Below are positions 52,468 through 63,962 of a DNA stretch of 64,000 nt, piece after piece (the stretch's first letter is position 1; every line of letters begins with the position of its first letter). Where the stretch lies: contig NZ_CP107845.1 in NCBI RefSeq assembly GCF_041431415.1, positions 2,666,001-2,730,000 of the forward strand, in the 5' to 3' direction. This stretch comes from Streptomyces sp. NBC_00513. GTDB lineage: Bacteria > Actinomycetota > Actinomycetes > Streptomycetales > Streptomycetaceae. Under the pieces are notes generated by a model. That model had not been told where the DNA came from, ran no database searches, and saw only the letters and a program-made list of their open reading frames with translations. A program made the translations under genes and the position numbers.

Positions 52468-54075
52468 TCAGATGTGGGCCGCGCCCGCCCCCTCGGCGGC
52501 GTTGTCGCCGCGCTTGGTGAAGCAGGCCACGACCGCGGCGAGGACCGCGACGACGCCGGCGACGGTGAAGGCGGTGCTCATGCCGGACACGAACGTGTCG
52601 TGGGCGACCGTGGTGATCGCCTGGGCCACCTCGGCGGGGACGCCCTCGGGGACGGGCGCGATGCCGACCTGGACGCCCTTCTCGGCGAGGTCGAGCTGTT
52701 CGGGGGTGAGCGGCGGGAGCTGCGCCTTGATCCAGTTGTCCCCGAACGAGTCACTGACGGTGCCCGCCATGACCGCGCCGAGCACGGCGGTGCCGAGGCT
52801 GCCGCCGACCTGCATGGCGGCCTGCTGGAGCCCGCCGGCGACGCCGGACAGTTCCAGCGGGGCGTTGCCGACGATGACTTCGGTGGCGCCGACCATGACG
52901 GGTGCGAGGCCGAGGCCGAGGAGGGCGAACCAGATCGACATGGTGAGGGTGGCGGTGTCCGGGGTGAGCCGGGCCATCCCGAAGCAGGCGACGGCGGTGG
53001 CGACCATGCCGGCCACGAGCGGGACGCGCGGGCCGACCTTGGTGATGGCGGCGCCGGCCAGCGGCGATCCGATGATCATCATGCCGGTGAGCGGCAGCAG
53101 GTGCAGGCCGCTGTCGACCGGGCTCATGCCGTCCACGTTCTGCAGGTAGAAGGTGACGAAGAACAGGCCCCCCATGAAGGCGAAGGCCATCAGCACCATG
53201 AGGACGGTGCCGGCGGACAGGGGCACGGAGCGGAACATGCCGAGCGGGATCAGCGGCTCGGAGACCTTGGTCTCCCAGACGGCGAACAGCACGAACAGGA
53301 TCACGGACGCGGCGAGGAAGAACAGGGTCTTCCAGTCCCCCCAGCCCCATTCGGCGGCCTTGATGAGGGCCCAGATCAACGAGAACATCGCGCCGGACAG
53401 GAGCAGGATGCCCGGGACGTCGAAGGAGCGCGGGGCGTTCTCGGCCCGGTGGTCGAGCAGGATGAACAGGCCGAAGGCGAGCGCGATGATGCCGACGGGC
53501 ACGTTGATGAAGAAGACGGACTGCCAGTTGACGTGCTCGACGAGCAGGCCGCCGACGATGGGGCCGGCGGCGGTCGAGGCGCCGATGACCATGCCCCAGA
53601 TGCCGATGGCCATGTTGAGCTTCTCGGCGGGGAAGGTGGCGCGCAGCAGGCCGAGCGCGGCGGGCATCAGCAGGGCGCCGAAGAGGCCTTGGGCCACGCG
53701 GAAGCCGATGACGAGTTCCACGCCGGTGGACAGGCCGATGGCGGCCGAGGAGACCGCGAAGCCGGCGATGCCGATGAGGAAGGTCTGCCGGTGTCCGAAG
53801 CGGTCGCCGAACTTGCCGGCGGTGATCAGGGAGACCGCGAGGGCGAGCAGGTAGCCGTTGGTGATCCACTGCACGTCGGCGAGCGAGGCGCCGAGGTCCT
53901 TCTGGATCGCGGGGTTGGCGACGGCGACGATCGTGCCGTCGAGGGTGACCATCATGACGCCGATCGCCACGGCGAAGAGGGTCAACCAGGGGTGACCGCG
54001 CAGTCCGGTGCGGGCCGATGCCGTGCCTTGTCCACCGGCGGGTCCCCGGTCCTTGACGGTGATCTGACTAGTCAT
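52468..54075 (-). CDS. DHA2-family MFS exporter
   Basis: A 535-residue, 14-helix transporter: LDGTIVAVANPAI (first helix acidic motif), GKFGDRFGHRQTFLIG (motif A), GPIVGGLLVEHVNWQSVFFIN (motif C). It should expel drugs in exchange for protons. The gene is divergent from a TetR regulator with palindromes in the 118-bp gap, the usual arrangement for an inducible resistance pump. Unlike the other DHA2 gene here (10210-12261) it has no DNA-binding tail. Confidence 0.9.
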   Translation of the reverse strand: MTSQITVKDRGPAGGQGTASARTGLRGHPWLTLFAVAIGVMMVTLDGTIVAVANPAIQKDLGASLADVQWITNGYLLALAVSLITAGKFGDRFGHRQTFLIGIAGFAVSSAAIGLSTGVELVIGFRVAQGLFGALLMPAALGLLRATFPAEKLNMAIGIWGMVIGASTAAGPIVGGLLVEHVNWQSVFFINVPVGIIALAFGLFILLDHRAENAPRSFDVPGILLLSGAMFSLIWALIKAAEWGWGDWKTLFFLAASVILFVLFAVWETKVSEPLIPLGMFRSVPLSAGTVLMVLMAFAFMGGLFFVTFYLQNVDGMSPVDSGLHLLPLTGMMIIGSPLAGAAITKVGPRVPLVAGMVATAVACFGMARLTPDTATLTMSIWFALLGLGLAPVMVGATEVIVGNAPLELSGVAGGLQQAAMQVGGSLGTAVLGAVMAGTVSDSFGDNWIKAQLPPLTPEQLDLAEKGVQVGIAPVPEGVPAEVAQAITTVAHDTFVSGMSTAFTVAGVVAVLAAVVACFTKRGDNAAEGAGAAHI

Positions 54076-54087
54076 GCGAACAGGCTA

Positions 54088-54140
54088 GTGACAGCGACTG
54101 ACACTTCACAAACGGCTTAACGAGACAGCAACTGTCAGGT
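54088..54140. promoter_or_regulatory. Probable TetR operator region between exporter and regulator
   Basis: gacagcaactgtc (54124-54136) is a palindrome (GACAG-3 nt-CTGTC), and tagtgacagcgactgacac (54087-54105) holds related TGACA half-sites. Both are in the divergent promoter gap, as expected for autoregulation. Confidence 0.6.
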
Positions 54141-54193
54141 CGGTCACAGGTACCCTGACCGCTCACTGAGCGTCAGAAAGGGAACCCACGGTG

Positions 54194-54856
54194 ATGACCG
54201 ACCTGCGGCCCGCCCCGGATTCCCCGGCGGCCGGACTGCGCGAACGCAAGAAGCGGCGCACCCGCGACGCGCTGCTGCGCGCCGCCCTCCTGCTCTTCAT
54301 CGCGCAGGGCTACGAGCAGACGACCGTCGACGAGATCACCGACGCGGTGGACGTCTCCCAGCGCACCTTCTTCCGCTACTTCGCGAACAAGGAGGAGGTC
54401 GCCTTCACCGTCCAGGACATCGTCGAGTCCCACTTCCTCGCCGAACTCCGGTCCCGTCCGGCCTCCGAGGGTCCGATGGAGGCCATGCGCAACGCGGTGC
54501 TCGCCGGCTGGGACACCGTCGAGGAGGCCATCTCCGAGGTGGTCCCGGTCGACCTGTACATGCGCGGCTACCAGCTCATCGAGTCCACTCCGGCCCTGCT
54601 CGCCGTCCACCTGCGGCGCTCCACGGAGCTGGAGGAGGAGATCTCCCGGCTGATCGCCGCCCGCGAGGGCCTGGACCTGGACGTCGACCCGCGCCCCCGG
54701 GTGGTCGTCGCCGCGTTCTCCGGTGTGATGCGGGTCACCGGCCGCCTGTGGGGGCAGGGCCAGGACGCCAGCGTGGCCGCGATCCGGCGGATGACCGAGG
54801 CGTACCTCGACCAGATCGGTCCGGCGCTGGCCGCGGACTGGCGGCGGCCCGCGTAG
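54194..54856 (+). CDS. TetR-family repressor of the adjacent exporter
   Basis: A 220-residue TetR protein (ATG 54194; GTG 54191 just before is equally possible). The DNA-binding helix-turn-helix is ALLRAALLLFIAQGYEQTTV / DEITDAVDVSQRTFFRYFANKEEVAF. The C-terminal helical domain would bind the inducer, probably a substrate of the divergent MFS pump. Confidence 0.9.
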   Translation: MTDLRPAPDSPAAGLRERKKRRTRDALLRAALLLFIAQGYEQTTVDEITDAVDVSQRTFFRYFANKEEVAFTVQDIVESHFLAELRSRPASEGPMEAMRNAVLAGWDTVEEAISEVVPVDLYMRGYQLIESTPALLAVHLRRSTELEEEISRLIAAREGLDLDVDPRPRVVVAAFSGVMRVTGRLWGQGQDASVAAIRRMTEAYLDQIGPALAADWRRPA

Positions 54857-55008
54857 GAGGCCGTGTACACGGCGAGGTGCGGGGCGAGCCGGCGGGCGGC
54901 GTACGACGTGCCGGCGCGCGGGATGGATCACGCGGGTGTGACACGGTCGGCGGTGACGCCCGTCACCTGGCGCGCCACTGGCTCGAACGGTCTCCTAGGC
55001 TGGCTCCA

Positions 55009-56238
55009 GTGAACCTGCCCGGCCCCGTCCACCACCTCGCCGGCGCCTCCGAGCGCCCCGCCGCCCTGCGCACCCTGTTCGTGCTGGCGGTCGTCCTCGT
55101 CATGATGGTGACGACGGGCTGGACCGCCGTCCACCGCCCCGAGTCGGGCGTCTCGCCGCGTGCCGTGGCGCTCTCGGCGTGGGCCGTGGCCCGCATCGAC
55201 GGCCGCCCGCTGCCGCCGGCCGACGCGCCCGCCCGCACGGTGGCCCGTTTCTTCGGCAGCCTCGACGGCGCCCAGCGCGCCCGGCTCGCGGACGGCTACC
55301 CGCTCGTCGTCGGAAACCTCGACGGCGTCCCGGCCACCATCCGCTACCGGGCCAACCTGCGCGGCCTGGAGCAGGCGCGACGCGTCGAGGAGGCCCGCAG
55401 CCGGGACGTCGGCGTGACCCCGACCGACCGGGCCGAGGCCACCCGCCGCGTGCACCGCTTCGAGTCCCTCGCGGATCCCGACCGGCAGATCCTCACCTTC
55501 GATCCCACCGGCGACGGGCTCGTCGCCGAGGTCTTCGGCGACCTCGACCGGGCCCGCCGCGTGTCGGTGATCGTGCCCGGCGTCGACACCGACGTGGTCA
55601 CCTTCGAGCGCAGCCGGCGCCGGCTCACCTCGCCCGTCGGCATGGCGCAGTCCCTGTACGAGGCCGAGCGCGCGGCCGCGCCCGACGGTCGGACCGCCGT
55701 CATCGCCTGGGCCGGGTACACCGCGCCGATAGGCGTGGGCGTGGACGCCGCGACGGGCCGGCTGGCGGTGGACGGAGCGGCCCGGCTGGAGTCGCTCGCC
55801 ACGGCCCTGCCCGGGAACGCGAGCGTGGCCCTGTTCTGCCACAGCTACGGGTCGGTGGTGTGCGGGGTCGCCGCGCACCACCTGCCGGCGCGGGTGACCG
55901 ACGTGGTGGTGGCGGGCAGCCCGGGCATGCGCGCGTCGAGCGCCGCCGACCTGCACACCCGCGCACGGGTGTGGGCGACGCGGGACCCCGGCGACTGGAT
56001 CGCCGACGTGCCGCACCTGGAGGTCGGCGGGGTGGGCCACGGGGCGGATCCGGTCTCCCGGGCCTTCGGCGCGCGGCGGCTGTCCTCGGCCGGGGCCGGG
56101 AGCCACAACGGCTACTTCGAGCCAGGCACGGCCTCGTTGGACAACTTCGCCAAGATCGGAACCGGCACCTTCGCTTCCGTCGTGTGCGCGAGCGGCGCCG
56201 ACGGCTGCGGCAACGGAATTTCGCCGCAGACCGGCTGA
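55009..56238 (+). CDS. DUF1023 alpha/beta hydrolase, membrane anchored
   Basis: A 409-residue protein from GTG 55009. One N-terminal helix (LRTLFVLAVVLVMMVTTGW) tethers it, then come a propeptide-like stretch and the hydrolase core: RRVSVIVPGVDTDV, the nucleophile elbow FCHSYGSVVCG (G/C-H-S-Y-G, Ser nucleophile) and DWIADVPHLEVGGVGHG, with the catalytic Asp and His near the end. DUF1023 is an actinobacterial hydrolase family of unknown substrate, likely acting outside the cell. Confidence 0.82.
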   Translation: MNLPGPVHHLAGASERPAALRTLFVLAVVLVMMVTTGWTAVHRPESGVSPRAVALSAWAVARIDGRPLPPADAPARTVARFFGSLDGAQRARLADGYPLVVGNLDGVPATIRYRANLRGLEQARRVEEARSRDVGVTPTDRAEATRRVHRFESLADPDRQILTFDPTGDGLVAEVFGDLDRARRVSVIVPGVDTDVVTFERSRRRLTSPVGMAQSLYEAERAAAPDGRTAVIAWAGYTAPIGVGVDAATGRLAVDGAARLESLATALPGNASVALFCHSYGSVVCGVAAHHLPARVTDVVVAGSPGMRASSAADLHTRARVWATRDPGDWIADVPHLEVGGVGHGADPVSRAFGARRLSSAGAGSHNGYFEPGTASLDNFAKIGTGTFASVVCASGADGCGNGISPQTG

Positions 56239-56342
56239 CCAGGGCTGACGAGGGCAAACGGGCACTCCCGGGCATGGAGAGCAGGAAAACCGTTCCTGCG
56301 GCCAGGGGACGCACGGGGGCCCGTCCCTCTACGATGAGCCGC

Positions 56343-57167
56343 ATGGGGGATGTATTGGCCGGAAACCATGCCGTCTGGGAACTCGACTCGGACGCGGTGA
56401 TCATCCGCTTCACGAGGGGGCTGCGCACACCGAGGCTCTGGCACGCCCTGGGGGAACGACACATCCCCCTGGAGGCGCTGTCCGAGGTGACCGTGACCGG
56501 GGGGAAACGGGACACGGCGGTGCTGCGCGCCGTCCCGCGCCCGGGAGCGGATCCGCTGATGGAGGTCGCCGCGGGGCAGCTGAAGGAAGCCTGCGACCCG
56601 TACCGCCTGGTCCTGCCCGGCGATCGGGCACCCCGGGCGGCTTCGCTGGTCGACGCCCTGCGGGGACGGCTGGGACCCGCCGCACCGGCCGAACGATTCC
56701 TGGTCCGCGCCCCGGAACCGCCGATCCACCTGAAGGCGTACGACGCACGGGTGGGCTTCGACGGTTCGGCGGTCACCTTCCAGTGGTCGCGCACGGGCGC
56801 CAGCGGCACGAAGTGGAAAGCGGGCGACCAGCGGTACCCGCTGGCCGAGATCGGCGGGGTCGAGTGGCGCTCCCCCGACGGCCCGGACGGCCATCTGCGG
56901 CTCCTGCCCCGCGACGGCGTCGCCGCCGGTGACGCGCGGCCCGACCACGACCTGGCGGCCGCGGTGTTCGGGATCGGATACGGGGCGGTGCACGAGTCGC
57001 TGCCGTTCGCCGCGTCCGTCCTCGCCGCCGTCGGCGGCAGGGCCGGTTCCGATCCGCACCCGCAGGTCGACGAGCGGCTCCGGCACCTGAGCGAGCTGCA
57101 CGGCGCGGGCCTGCTCACCGACGCCGAGTACACGGCCCTGCGCGACCGCTTCGCGGCCGACGCCTGA
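56343..57167 (+). CDS. DUF4429-SHOCT protein
   Basis: A 274-residue cytoplasmic protein (ATG 56343; ATG 56334 also possible). It contains DUF4429 halves: GNHAVWELDSDAVIIRFTRG, and later KAYDARVGFDGSAVTFQWSR / RYPLAEIGGVEWRSPDGPDG, which resemble pleckstrin-like beta domains. The C-terminus VDERLRHLSELHGAGLLTDAEYTALR is a SHOCT domain, often linked to oligomerisation. Function unknown; common in Streptomyces. Confidence 0.82.
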   Translation: MGDVLAGNHAVWELDSDAVIIRFTRGLRTPRLWHALGERHIPLEALSEVTVTGGKRDTAVLRAVPRPGADPLMEVAAGQLKEACDPYRLVLPGDRAPRAASLVDALRGRLGPAAPAERFLVRAPEPPIHLKAYDARVGFDGSAVTFQWSRTGASGTKWKAGDQRYPLAEIGGVEWRSPDGPDGHLRLLPRDGVAAGDARPDHDLAAAVFGIGYGAVHESLPFAASVLAAVGGRAGSDPHPQVDERLRHLSELHGAGLLTDAEYTALRDRFAADA

Positions 57168-57242
57168 GCGCGGCGGCGGGGGGACGGCCTCCCAACGGGG
57201 GACGGCCTCCCCCACCACCGCGCCGGATCCGAAGACGACGGC

Positions 57243-58261
<1,019 letters not shown>

Positions 58262-58265
<4 letters not shown>

Positions 58266-58654
58266 GGCCGTGCCTTCCCCGTCGTCGTGCCCATCGAGTA
58301 CATCCCGATCTTGTAGTCCAGTACGGCGAGCGCGTCGGTCAGCTCCGTGATCCGCGACCGCACCTCGCGGCGCGTCCGCTCCAGCAGCTCGCGCCGCTGG
58401 TCGACGGTGTGCGCGCCCTCGCGGACCAGTTCCGCGTACCGGACCATGTCCGCCACCGACATCCCGGTGGCGCGCAGCTTGCCCACGAAGGCCAGCCAGT
58501 CGAGGTCCTTGTCGGTGAACCGCCGCTGTCCCGAGTGGGAGCGGTCCACGTGCGGCATCAGGCCGATCCGCTCGTACCAGCGCAGTGTGTGCTGGGTCAG
58601 ACCGGTGCGGGCCTCGACCTCGCTGATCGTGTACCGCGTCTGCGTCAGGCTCAT
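58262..58654 (-). CDS. MerR-family regulator
   Basis: A 130-residue regulator. The winged helix is YTISEVEARTGLTQHTLRWYERIGLM with wing SHSGQRRFTDKDLDWL, then a dimerisation coiled coil (DQRRELLERTRREVRSRITELTDALAVL). No cysteine cluster for metal sensing is visible, so it is the small-molecule or electrophile group. A palindrome with MerR-type spacing lies just upstream (58670-58688). It is co-transcribed with the aldo/keto reductase it probably controls. Confidence 0.88.
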
Positions 58655-58669
58655 GACTCCACGCTAAAA

Positions 58670-58688
58670 CCTTGGAGCGCACTCCAGG
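58670..58688 (-). promoter_or_regulatory. MerR-type operator/promoter
   Basis: Near-palindrome ccttggagcgcactccagg (read on minus: cctggagtgcgctccaagg) lies 16 nt before the MerR start. With ttgcc before and ttttagcgt after it on the minus strand it fits the long-spacer promoters that MerR proteins untwist. Confidence 0.72.
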
Positions 58689-58705
58689 CAAGTAGGCTCG
58701 GCCGC

Positions 58706-59533
58706 ATGGAGAACAGCCTGGAGAGTCTGCGGATCATCGAGAACTGGCCGGTGACGACGGCCGCCGCCGCCGTGGTCCGCGCCGACGGGAGCACGGCCGG
58801 TTCCCACGGCCCCGTCGACCACCCGTTCCGCCTGGCCTCGGTGACCAAGCCGCTCGCCGCGTACGCCGCCCTCGTCGCGTACGAGGAGGGGGCGATCGAA
58901 CTGGACGAACCGGCCGGACCGGAGGGTTCCACGGTCCGTCACCTGCTCGCGCACACCAGCGGGCTGGCCTTCGACGAGCACCGTGTGACGGGGGCTCCCG
59001 GGCAGCGCCGGCTGTACTCCAACGCCGGTTTCGAGGTGCTAGGCGACCACATCGCGAAGGCCACCGGCATCCCCTTCGCCGAGTACCTGCACCAGGCCGT
59101 CTTCGAACCGCTGGGCATGGCGTCGAGCGTGCTGCACGGCTCCCCCGCGAAGGACGGCGTGTCCACCGTCTCCGACCTGACGCGGTTCGCCGCCGAGCTC
59201 CAGGCGCCCCGGCTGCTCGACGTCCGCACCGTCGCCGAGGCCACCGCCGTCGTGCACCCGGGCCTCAAGGGCGTCCTGCCGGGCTACGGGCACCAGTCCC
59301 CCAACGACTGGGGGCTCGGCCTGGAGATCCGCGACGGCAAGTCCCCGCACTGGACGGGTCACACGTCCTCGCCCCGGACCTTCGGGCACTTCGGCCAGTC
59401 GGGCACCTTCCTGTGGGTGGACCCGGAGGCGCGCGCCGCGTGCGTGGCACTGACCGACCGCGCCTTCGGCCCGTGGGCCGTGGAGGCCTGGACCCCGTTC
59501 ACGGACGCGGTCCTCGCCGAACTGCGTTCCTGA
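58706..59533 (+). CDS. Serine beta-lactamase-like / penicillin-binding-type hydrolase
   Basis: A 275-residue soluble class C beta-lactamase-like protein with SVTK (SxxK, nucleophile Ser), YSN (YxN) and HFGQSG (HxG) motifs in order. No signal peptide, so it acts in the cytoplasm, as many esterase or amidase members do; it is probably an esterase rather than a beta-lactamase. Shorter than AmpC. It begins 52 nt from the MerR start on the other strand, across the shared operator. Confidence 0.82.
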   Translation: MENSLESLRIIENWPVTTAAAAVVRADGSTAGSHGPVDHPFRLASVTKPLAAYAALVAYEEGAIELDEPAGPEGSTVRHLLAHTSGLAFDEHRVTGAPGQRRLYSNAGFEVLGDHIAKATGIPFAEYLHQAVFEPLGMASSVLHGSPAKDGVSTVSDLTRFAAELQAPRLLDVRTVAEATAVVHPGLKGVLPGYGHQSPNDWGLGLEIRDGKSPHWTGHTSSPRTFGHFGQSGTFLWVDPEARAACVALTDRAFGPWAVEAWTPFTDAVLAELRS

Positions 59534-59557
59534 TCCGCCGGATCCGCGGGGCAGCCG

Positions 59558-60214
59558 CTACGGCAGCTCCCAGATCAGCAGTTCCCCCGGGGAGCCCGCG
59601 GTGATCTCCAACCCGCTCTCGCGGGTGATCCGCGCCGAGTCGCCGGGGCCCAGTTCCTCCCCGTCGAGCCGCAGGTCCCCCCGGACGACGTGCAGGTAGA
59701 TCCGCTCGGCGACCGGCACGGCGACCCGCTCGCCCGCGCCGGGCCGCCGCACGCGCAGTACGGCACCGGCCGCGGGGATCTCGTACGCGGCGCCGTCGGC
59801 GAGGTCCCGGACGAGCGTGTACGAGGGCTCGCCGCCCGCCACGAGCGGGGCGAGCCAGGTCTGTACGAACCGCAGCCGCTCCGGGCCGTCGTTGCGCTCG
59901 ACGTGCCGCGCCCCGGATCCGGTGCCGAAGTGCTGCACGTCGCCGGGGCGCACCTGCCCGCTGTGCCCGCCGGCGCTGTCCTTGTGGGTGAGTTCGCCCT
60001 CGACCACCCAGGTGACGATCTCGGTGTGGCTGTGCGCGTGCTCCTCGAAGCCGGAGCCGGGCCGCAGGGTCTCCTCGTTGCAGGCCAGCACCGGGCCGAA
60101 ACGGATGTTGTCCGGGTCGTAGAAGGACCCGAAGGAGAAGGCGTGCCGGGTCGTGATCCCGGCGGCCGGGTCCCCGCCCTCGTACCGGTCGGCGGCGCGG
60201 CGTACATCAATCAT
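59558..60214 (-). CDS. Pirin family protein
   Basis: A 218-residue two-cupin protein (start MIDVRRAADRYEGG). The first cupin has GFEEHAHSHTEIVTWVVEG with metal-binding histidines and HFGTGSGARHVERN; it belongs to the pirin/YhhW group, some of which oxidise quercetin. It may be a redox-sensitive dioxygenase or regulator. Convergent with the beta-lactamase-like gene, 24 nt apart. Confidence 0.9.
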   Translation of the reverse strand: MIDVRRAADRYEGGDPAAGITTRHAFSFGSFYDPDNIRFGPVLACNEETLRPGSGFEEHAHSHTEIVTWVVEGELTHKDSAGGHSGQVRPGDVQHFGTGSGARHVERNDGPERLRFVQTWLAPLVAGGEPSYTLVRDLADGAAYEIPAAGAVLRVRRPGAGERVAVPVAERIYLHVVRGDLRLDGEELGPGDSARITRESGLEITAGSPGELLIWELP

Positions 60215-60318
60215 GAAGGCCACCGTAGACCCCGCCGGCCGCGGCGCGACTCGGGGCGCGGGCCCTGCGCCGCGAGACCGGAGTCCGCGCCGGGGCGCCG
60301 ATAGGGCAGTCTTGTCCC

Positions 60319-61548
60319 GTGCCCCAACCCGAACGTGAGCCTTCTCCCGAGACCAGCCCCGCGCACCCGGCGCATGCCGCGCACCCCGCCCATCCGCACA
60401 CCGCGACGCTGCGCAGGCTGGAGAAATCCTCCGGTCGGCTCGCCGCCAACGCCATCGCGCGCATGGACGAGACCCTGCCGTGGTACCGGGCGATGCCGCC
60501 GGAGAACCGGTCTTGGATCGGCCTGGTCGCCCAGGCGGGCATCGCCGCGTTCACGGAGTGGTTCCGGCACCCGGAGACCCCGCAGGCGATCTCGACCGAC
60601 GTGTTCGGGACGGCTCCGCGCGAACTGACCCGGGCGATCACGCTGCGGCAGACCGTGGAGATGGTCCGCACGACGATCGAGGTGATGGAGACCGCGATCG
60701 ACGAGGTCGCGGCCCCCGGCGACGAGTCGATCCTGCGGGAGGCGCTGCTGGTGTACGCCCGGGAGATCGCCTTCGCGACGGCCCAGGTGTACGCCCAGGC
60801 GGCCGAGGCGCGCGGGGCGTGGGACGCCCGGCTGGAGTCCCTGGTCGTCAACGCGGTGCTGTCGGGCGAGGCCGACGAGGGCGCCCTGTCCCGGGCCGCG
60901 GCGCTGGGCTGGAACTCGCCGGAGCACGTGTGCGTCATCCTGGGCACCGCCCCGGACGGGGACAGCGAACTGACGGTCGAGGCGATCCGGCGCGCGGCCC
61001 GGCACCACAAGCTCCAGGTCCTCACGGGTGTGCTGGGCGACCGGCTGGTGGTCATCGCGGGCGGCAGCGACAACCCGATGCAGGTGGCGAAGTCCCTGAT
61101 CGGGCCGTTCGCGGCGGGTCCCGTGGTGGCGGGTCCGGTGGTCCCGGACCTGCTGAACGCGACGAAGTCGGCGCAGGCCGCCGCGGCCGGACTGAAGGCC
61201 TGTACGGCGTGGCAGGACGCGCCGCGCCCCGTTCTGGCGGATGATCTCCTGCCCGAGCGCGCCATCGCCTCCGATCCCTCGGCGAGGGAGCAGTTGGTGG
61301 AGGAGATCTACAGACCACTGGAGGAGGCGGGGTCGGCACTCCTGGAGACGCTGAGCGTCTACCTGGAGCAGGCGAGCAGTCTGGAAGGGGCCGCGCGGAT
61401 GCTGTTCGTCCACCCGAACACGGTGCGCTACCGGCTCCGACGTGTGACCGACGTCACCGGCTGGTCACCCTCCGATGTCCGTTCGGCGTTCACGTTGCGG
61501 ATCGCCCTGATCCTGGGGCGCCTGGCCGACGGCGATCCCCAGTCCTAG
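60319..61548 (+). CDS. fasR: FasR, PucR-type transcriptional activator of fatty-acid synthesis
   Basis: A 409-residue regulator from GTG 60319. The C-terminal PucR helix-turn-helix is SLEGAARMLFVHPNTVRYRLRRV and the middle GGDEF-like/RsbRD-type region runs VILGTAPDGDSELTVEAIRR. It is directly upstream of fabD in the same orientation. FasR of Streptomyces coelicolor (SCO2386) activates the fabD-fabH-acpP-fabF operon by binding its promoter; this gene sits in the identical place. The signal it senses is not known from sequence. Confidence 0.93.
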   Translation: MPQPEREPSPETSPAHPAHAAHPAHPHTATLRRLEKSSGRLAANAIARMDETLPWYRAMPPENRSWIGLVAQAGIAAFTEWFRHPETPQAISTDVFGTAPRELTRAITLRQTVEMVRTTIEVMETAIDEVAAPGDESILREALLVYAREIAFATAQVYAQAAEARGAWDARLESLVVNAVLSGEADEGALSRAAALGWNSPEHVCVILGTAPDGDSELTVEAIRRAARHHKLQVLTGVLGDRLVVIAGGSDNPMQVAKSLIGPFAAGPVVAGPVVPDLLNATKSAQAAAAGLKACTAWQDAPRPVLADDLLPERAIASDPSAREQLVEEIYRPLEEAGSALLETLSVYLEQASSLEGAARMLFVHPNTVRYRLRRVTDVTGWSPSDVRSAFTLRIALILGRLADGDPQS

Positions 61549-61631
61549 ACTTTTGTCGGACATCAACAATTACCCCGTCGGTTCTTCGTCCCTGTCCCCA
61601 CGGGCGGCGCGGGCCACATACAAGAGAGAGT
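61549..61631 (+). promoter_or_regulatory. fabD operon promoter region (FasR target)
   Basis: The 83-bp gap holds an AT-rich run (acttttgtcggacatcaaca) and gtcggttcttcg, the only promoter-like sequence before the four fab genes. FasR binding here is expected from the family; no exact operator consensus was checked. Confidence 0.6.
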
Positions 61632-62555
61632 GTGAGGGTGCTCGTACTCGTCGCTCCAGGCCAAGGCGCTCAGACGCCCGGCTTCCTGACTCCCTGGCTC
61701 GAACTCCCCGGCGCCGCCGAGCGCGTCGCGGGGTGGTCCGACGCCATCGGGCTCGACCTTGCCCACTACGGCACGAAGGCCGACGCGGACGAGATCCGCG
61801 ACACGGCGGTGGCCCAGCCGCTGCTGGTCGCCGCGGGTCTGCTGTCCGCCTCCGCGCTCGGCACCACGACCGCCTTCGGCGCGGTCGCCGGTCACAGCGT
61901 CGGTGAGATCACCGCGGCCGCGTACGCCGGTGTGCTGAGCGAGGACGACGCGCTGTCGTTCGTACGCACCCGGGGGCTCGGCATGGCCGAGGCCGCCGCC
62001 GTCACCGAGACCGGCATGGCCGCGGTGCTGGGCGGTGACCGTGACGTGGTCGTCGCGCACCTGGAGAAGCTGGGGCTGACCCCGGCGAACATCAACGGTG
62101 CGGGCCAGATCGTGGCCGCCGGCACCGCGGAGCAGATCGCCGCCCTCGTGGCCGACAAGCCCGAAGGCTCCATGAAGGTCGTCGCCCTCAAGGTCGCGGG
62201 CGCGTTCCACACCCACCACATGGCGCCCGCGGTCGCCACGCTGGAGAAGGCCGCCGAGGCCCTCGCCCCGGCGGACCCGGCGCTGAAGTACGTGTCGAAC
62301 AAGGACGGTCGGGTCGTGACCACGGGCGCCGATGTCGTCGCCCGGCTGGTCGGCCAGGTGGCCAACCCGGTCCGTTGGGACCTGTGCATGGAGACGTTCG
62401 CCGAACTGGGCGTCACCGGGATCGTCGAGCTCTGCCCGGGCGGCACCCTTCAGGGTCTGGCCAAGCGTGCGCTCAAGGGCGTACCGGCCGTCGCCCTGAA
62501 GACGCCGGACGATCTCGACAAGGCCGCCGCGCTCCTCGCCGAGCACGCGGTCTGA
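61632..62555 (+). CDS. fabD: Malonyl-CoA:ACP transacylase
   Basis: A 307-residue transferase (GTG 61632, with agagag before it). Nucleophile Ser is in AGHSVGEITAAAYAG (about residue 89) and the His in GAFHTHHMAPAV. It moves malonyl from CoA to ACP, the first step of type II fatty-acid synthesis, supplying extender units to FabF. Fused in operon with fabH, 19 nt downstream. Confidence 0.96.
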   Translation: MRVLVLVAPGQGAQTPGFLTPWLELPGAAERVAGWSDAIGLDLAHYGTKADADEIRDTAVAQPLLVAAGLLSASALGTTTAFGAVAGHSVGEITAAAYAGVLSEDDALSFVRTRGLGMAEAAAVTETGMAAVLGGDRDVVVAHLEKLGLTPANINGAGQIVAAGTAEQIAALVADKPEGSMKVVALKVAGAFHTHHMAPAVATLEKAAEALAPADPALKYVSNKDGRVVTTGADVVARLVGQVANPVRWDLCMETFAELGVTGIVELCPGGTLQGLAKRALKGVPAVALKTPDDLDKAAALLAEHAV

Positions 62556-62574
62556 GAGAAGGAGCCCACACAGC

Positions 62575-63579
<1,005 letters not shown>

Positions 63580-63634
63580 GGTCGGGATCCCTTTCCCTCC
63601 CTGAACATCCAGTCAGCTAAAGAAGGAGCGCCAC

Positions 63635-63883
63635 ATGGCCGCCACGCAGGAAGAGATCCTCGAAGGTCTCGCGGAGATCGTCAACGAGATCGCCGGCATC
63701 CCGCAGGAGGACGTCCAGCTCGACAAGTCCTTCACCGACGACCTGGACGTCGACTCGCTGTCCATGGTCGAGGTCGTCGTCGCCGCCGAAGAGCGCTTCG
63801 AGGTCAAGATCCCGGACGAGGACGTCAAGAACCTCAAGACGGTCGGCGACGCCGCCGACTACATCCTGAAGAACCAGGCCTGA
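63635..63883 (+). CDS. acpP: Acyl carrier protein
   Basis: An 82-residue acidic ACP with the phosphopantetheine serine in DLDVDSLSMVE (Ser41) and the acidic helices IPQEDVQLDKSFTDD, ERFEVKIPDEDVK. It carries acyl chains between FabD, FabH and FabF. Ribosome site aaggag 9 nt upstream. Confidence 0.97.
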   Translation: MAATQEEILEGLAEIVNEIAGIPQEDVQLDKSFTDDLDVDSLSMVEVVVAAEERFEVKIPDEDVKNLKTVGDAADYILKNQA

Positions 63884-63962
63884 GCCTGACGAGCGTTTGT
63901 CGCCACCTGGCGGTGGCGCCGTGACAATTCAGCACCCCCTGAGACGTGGAGAAAGAATTCCT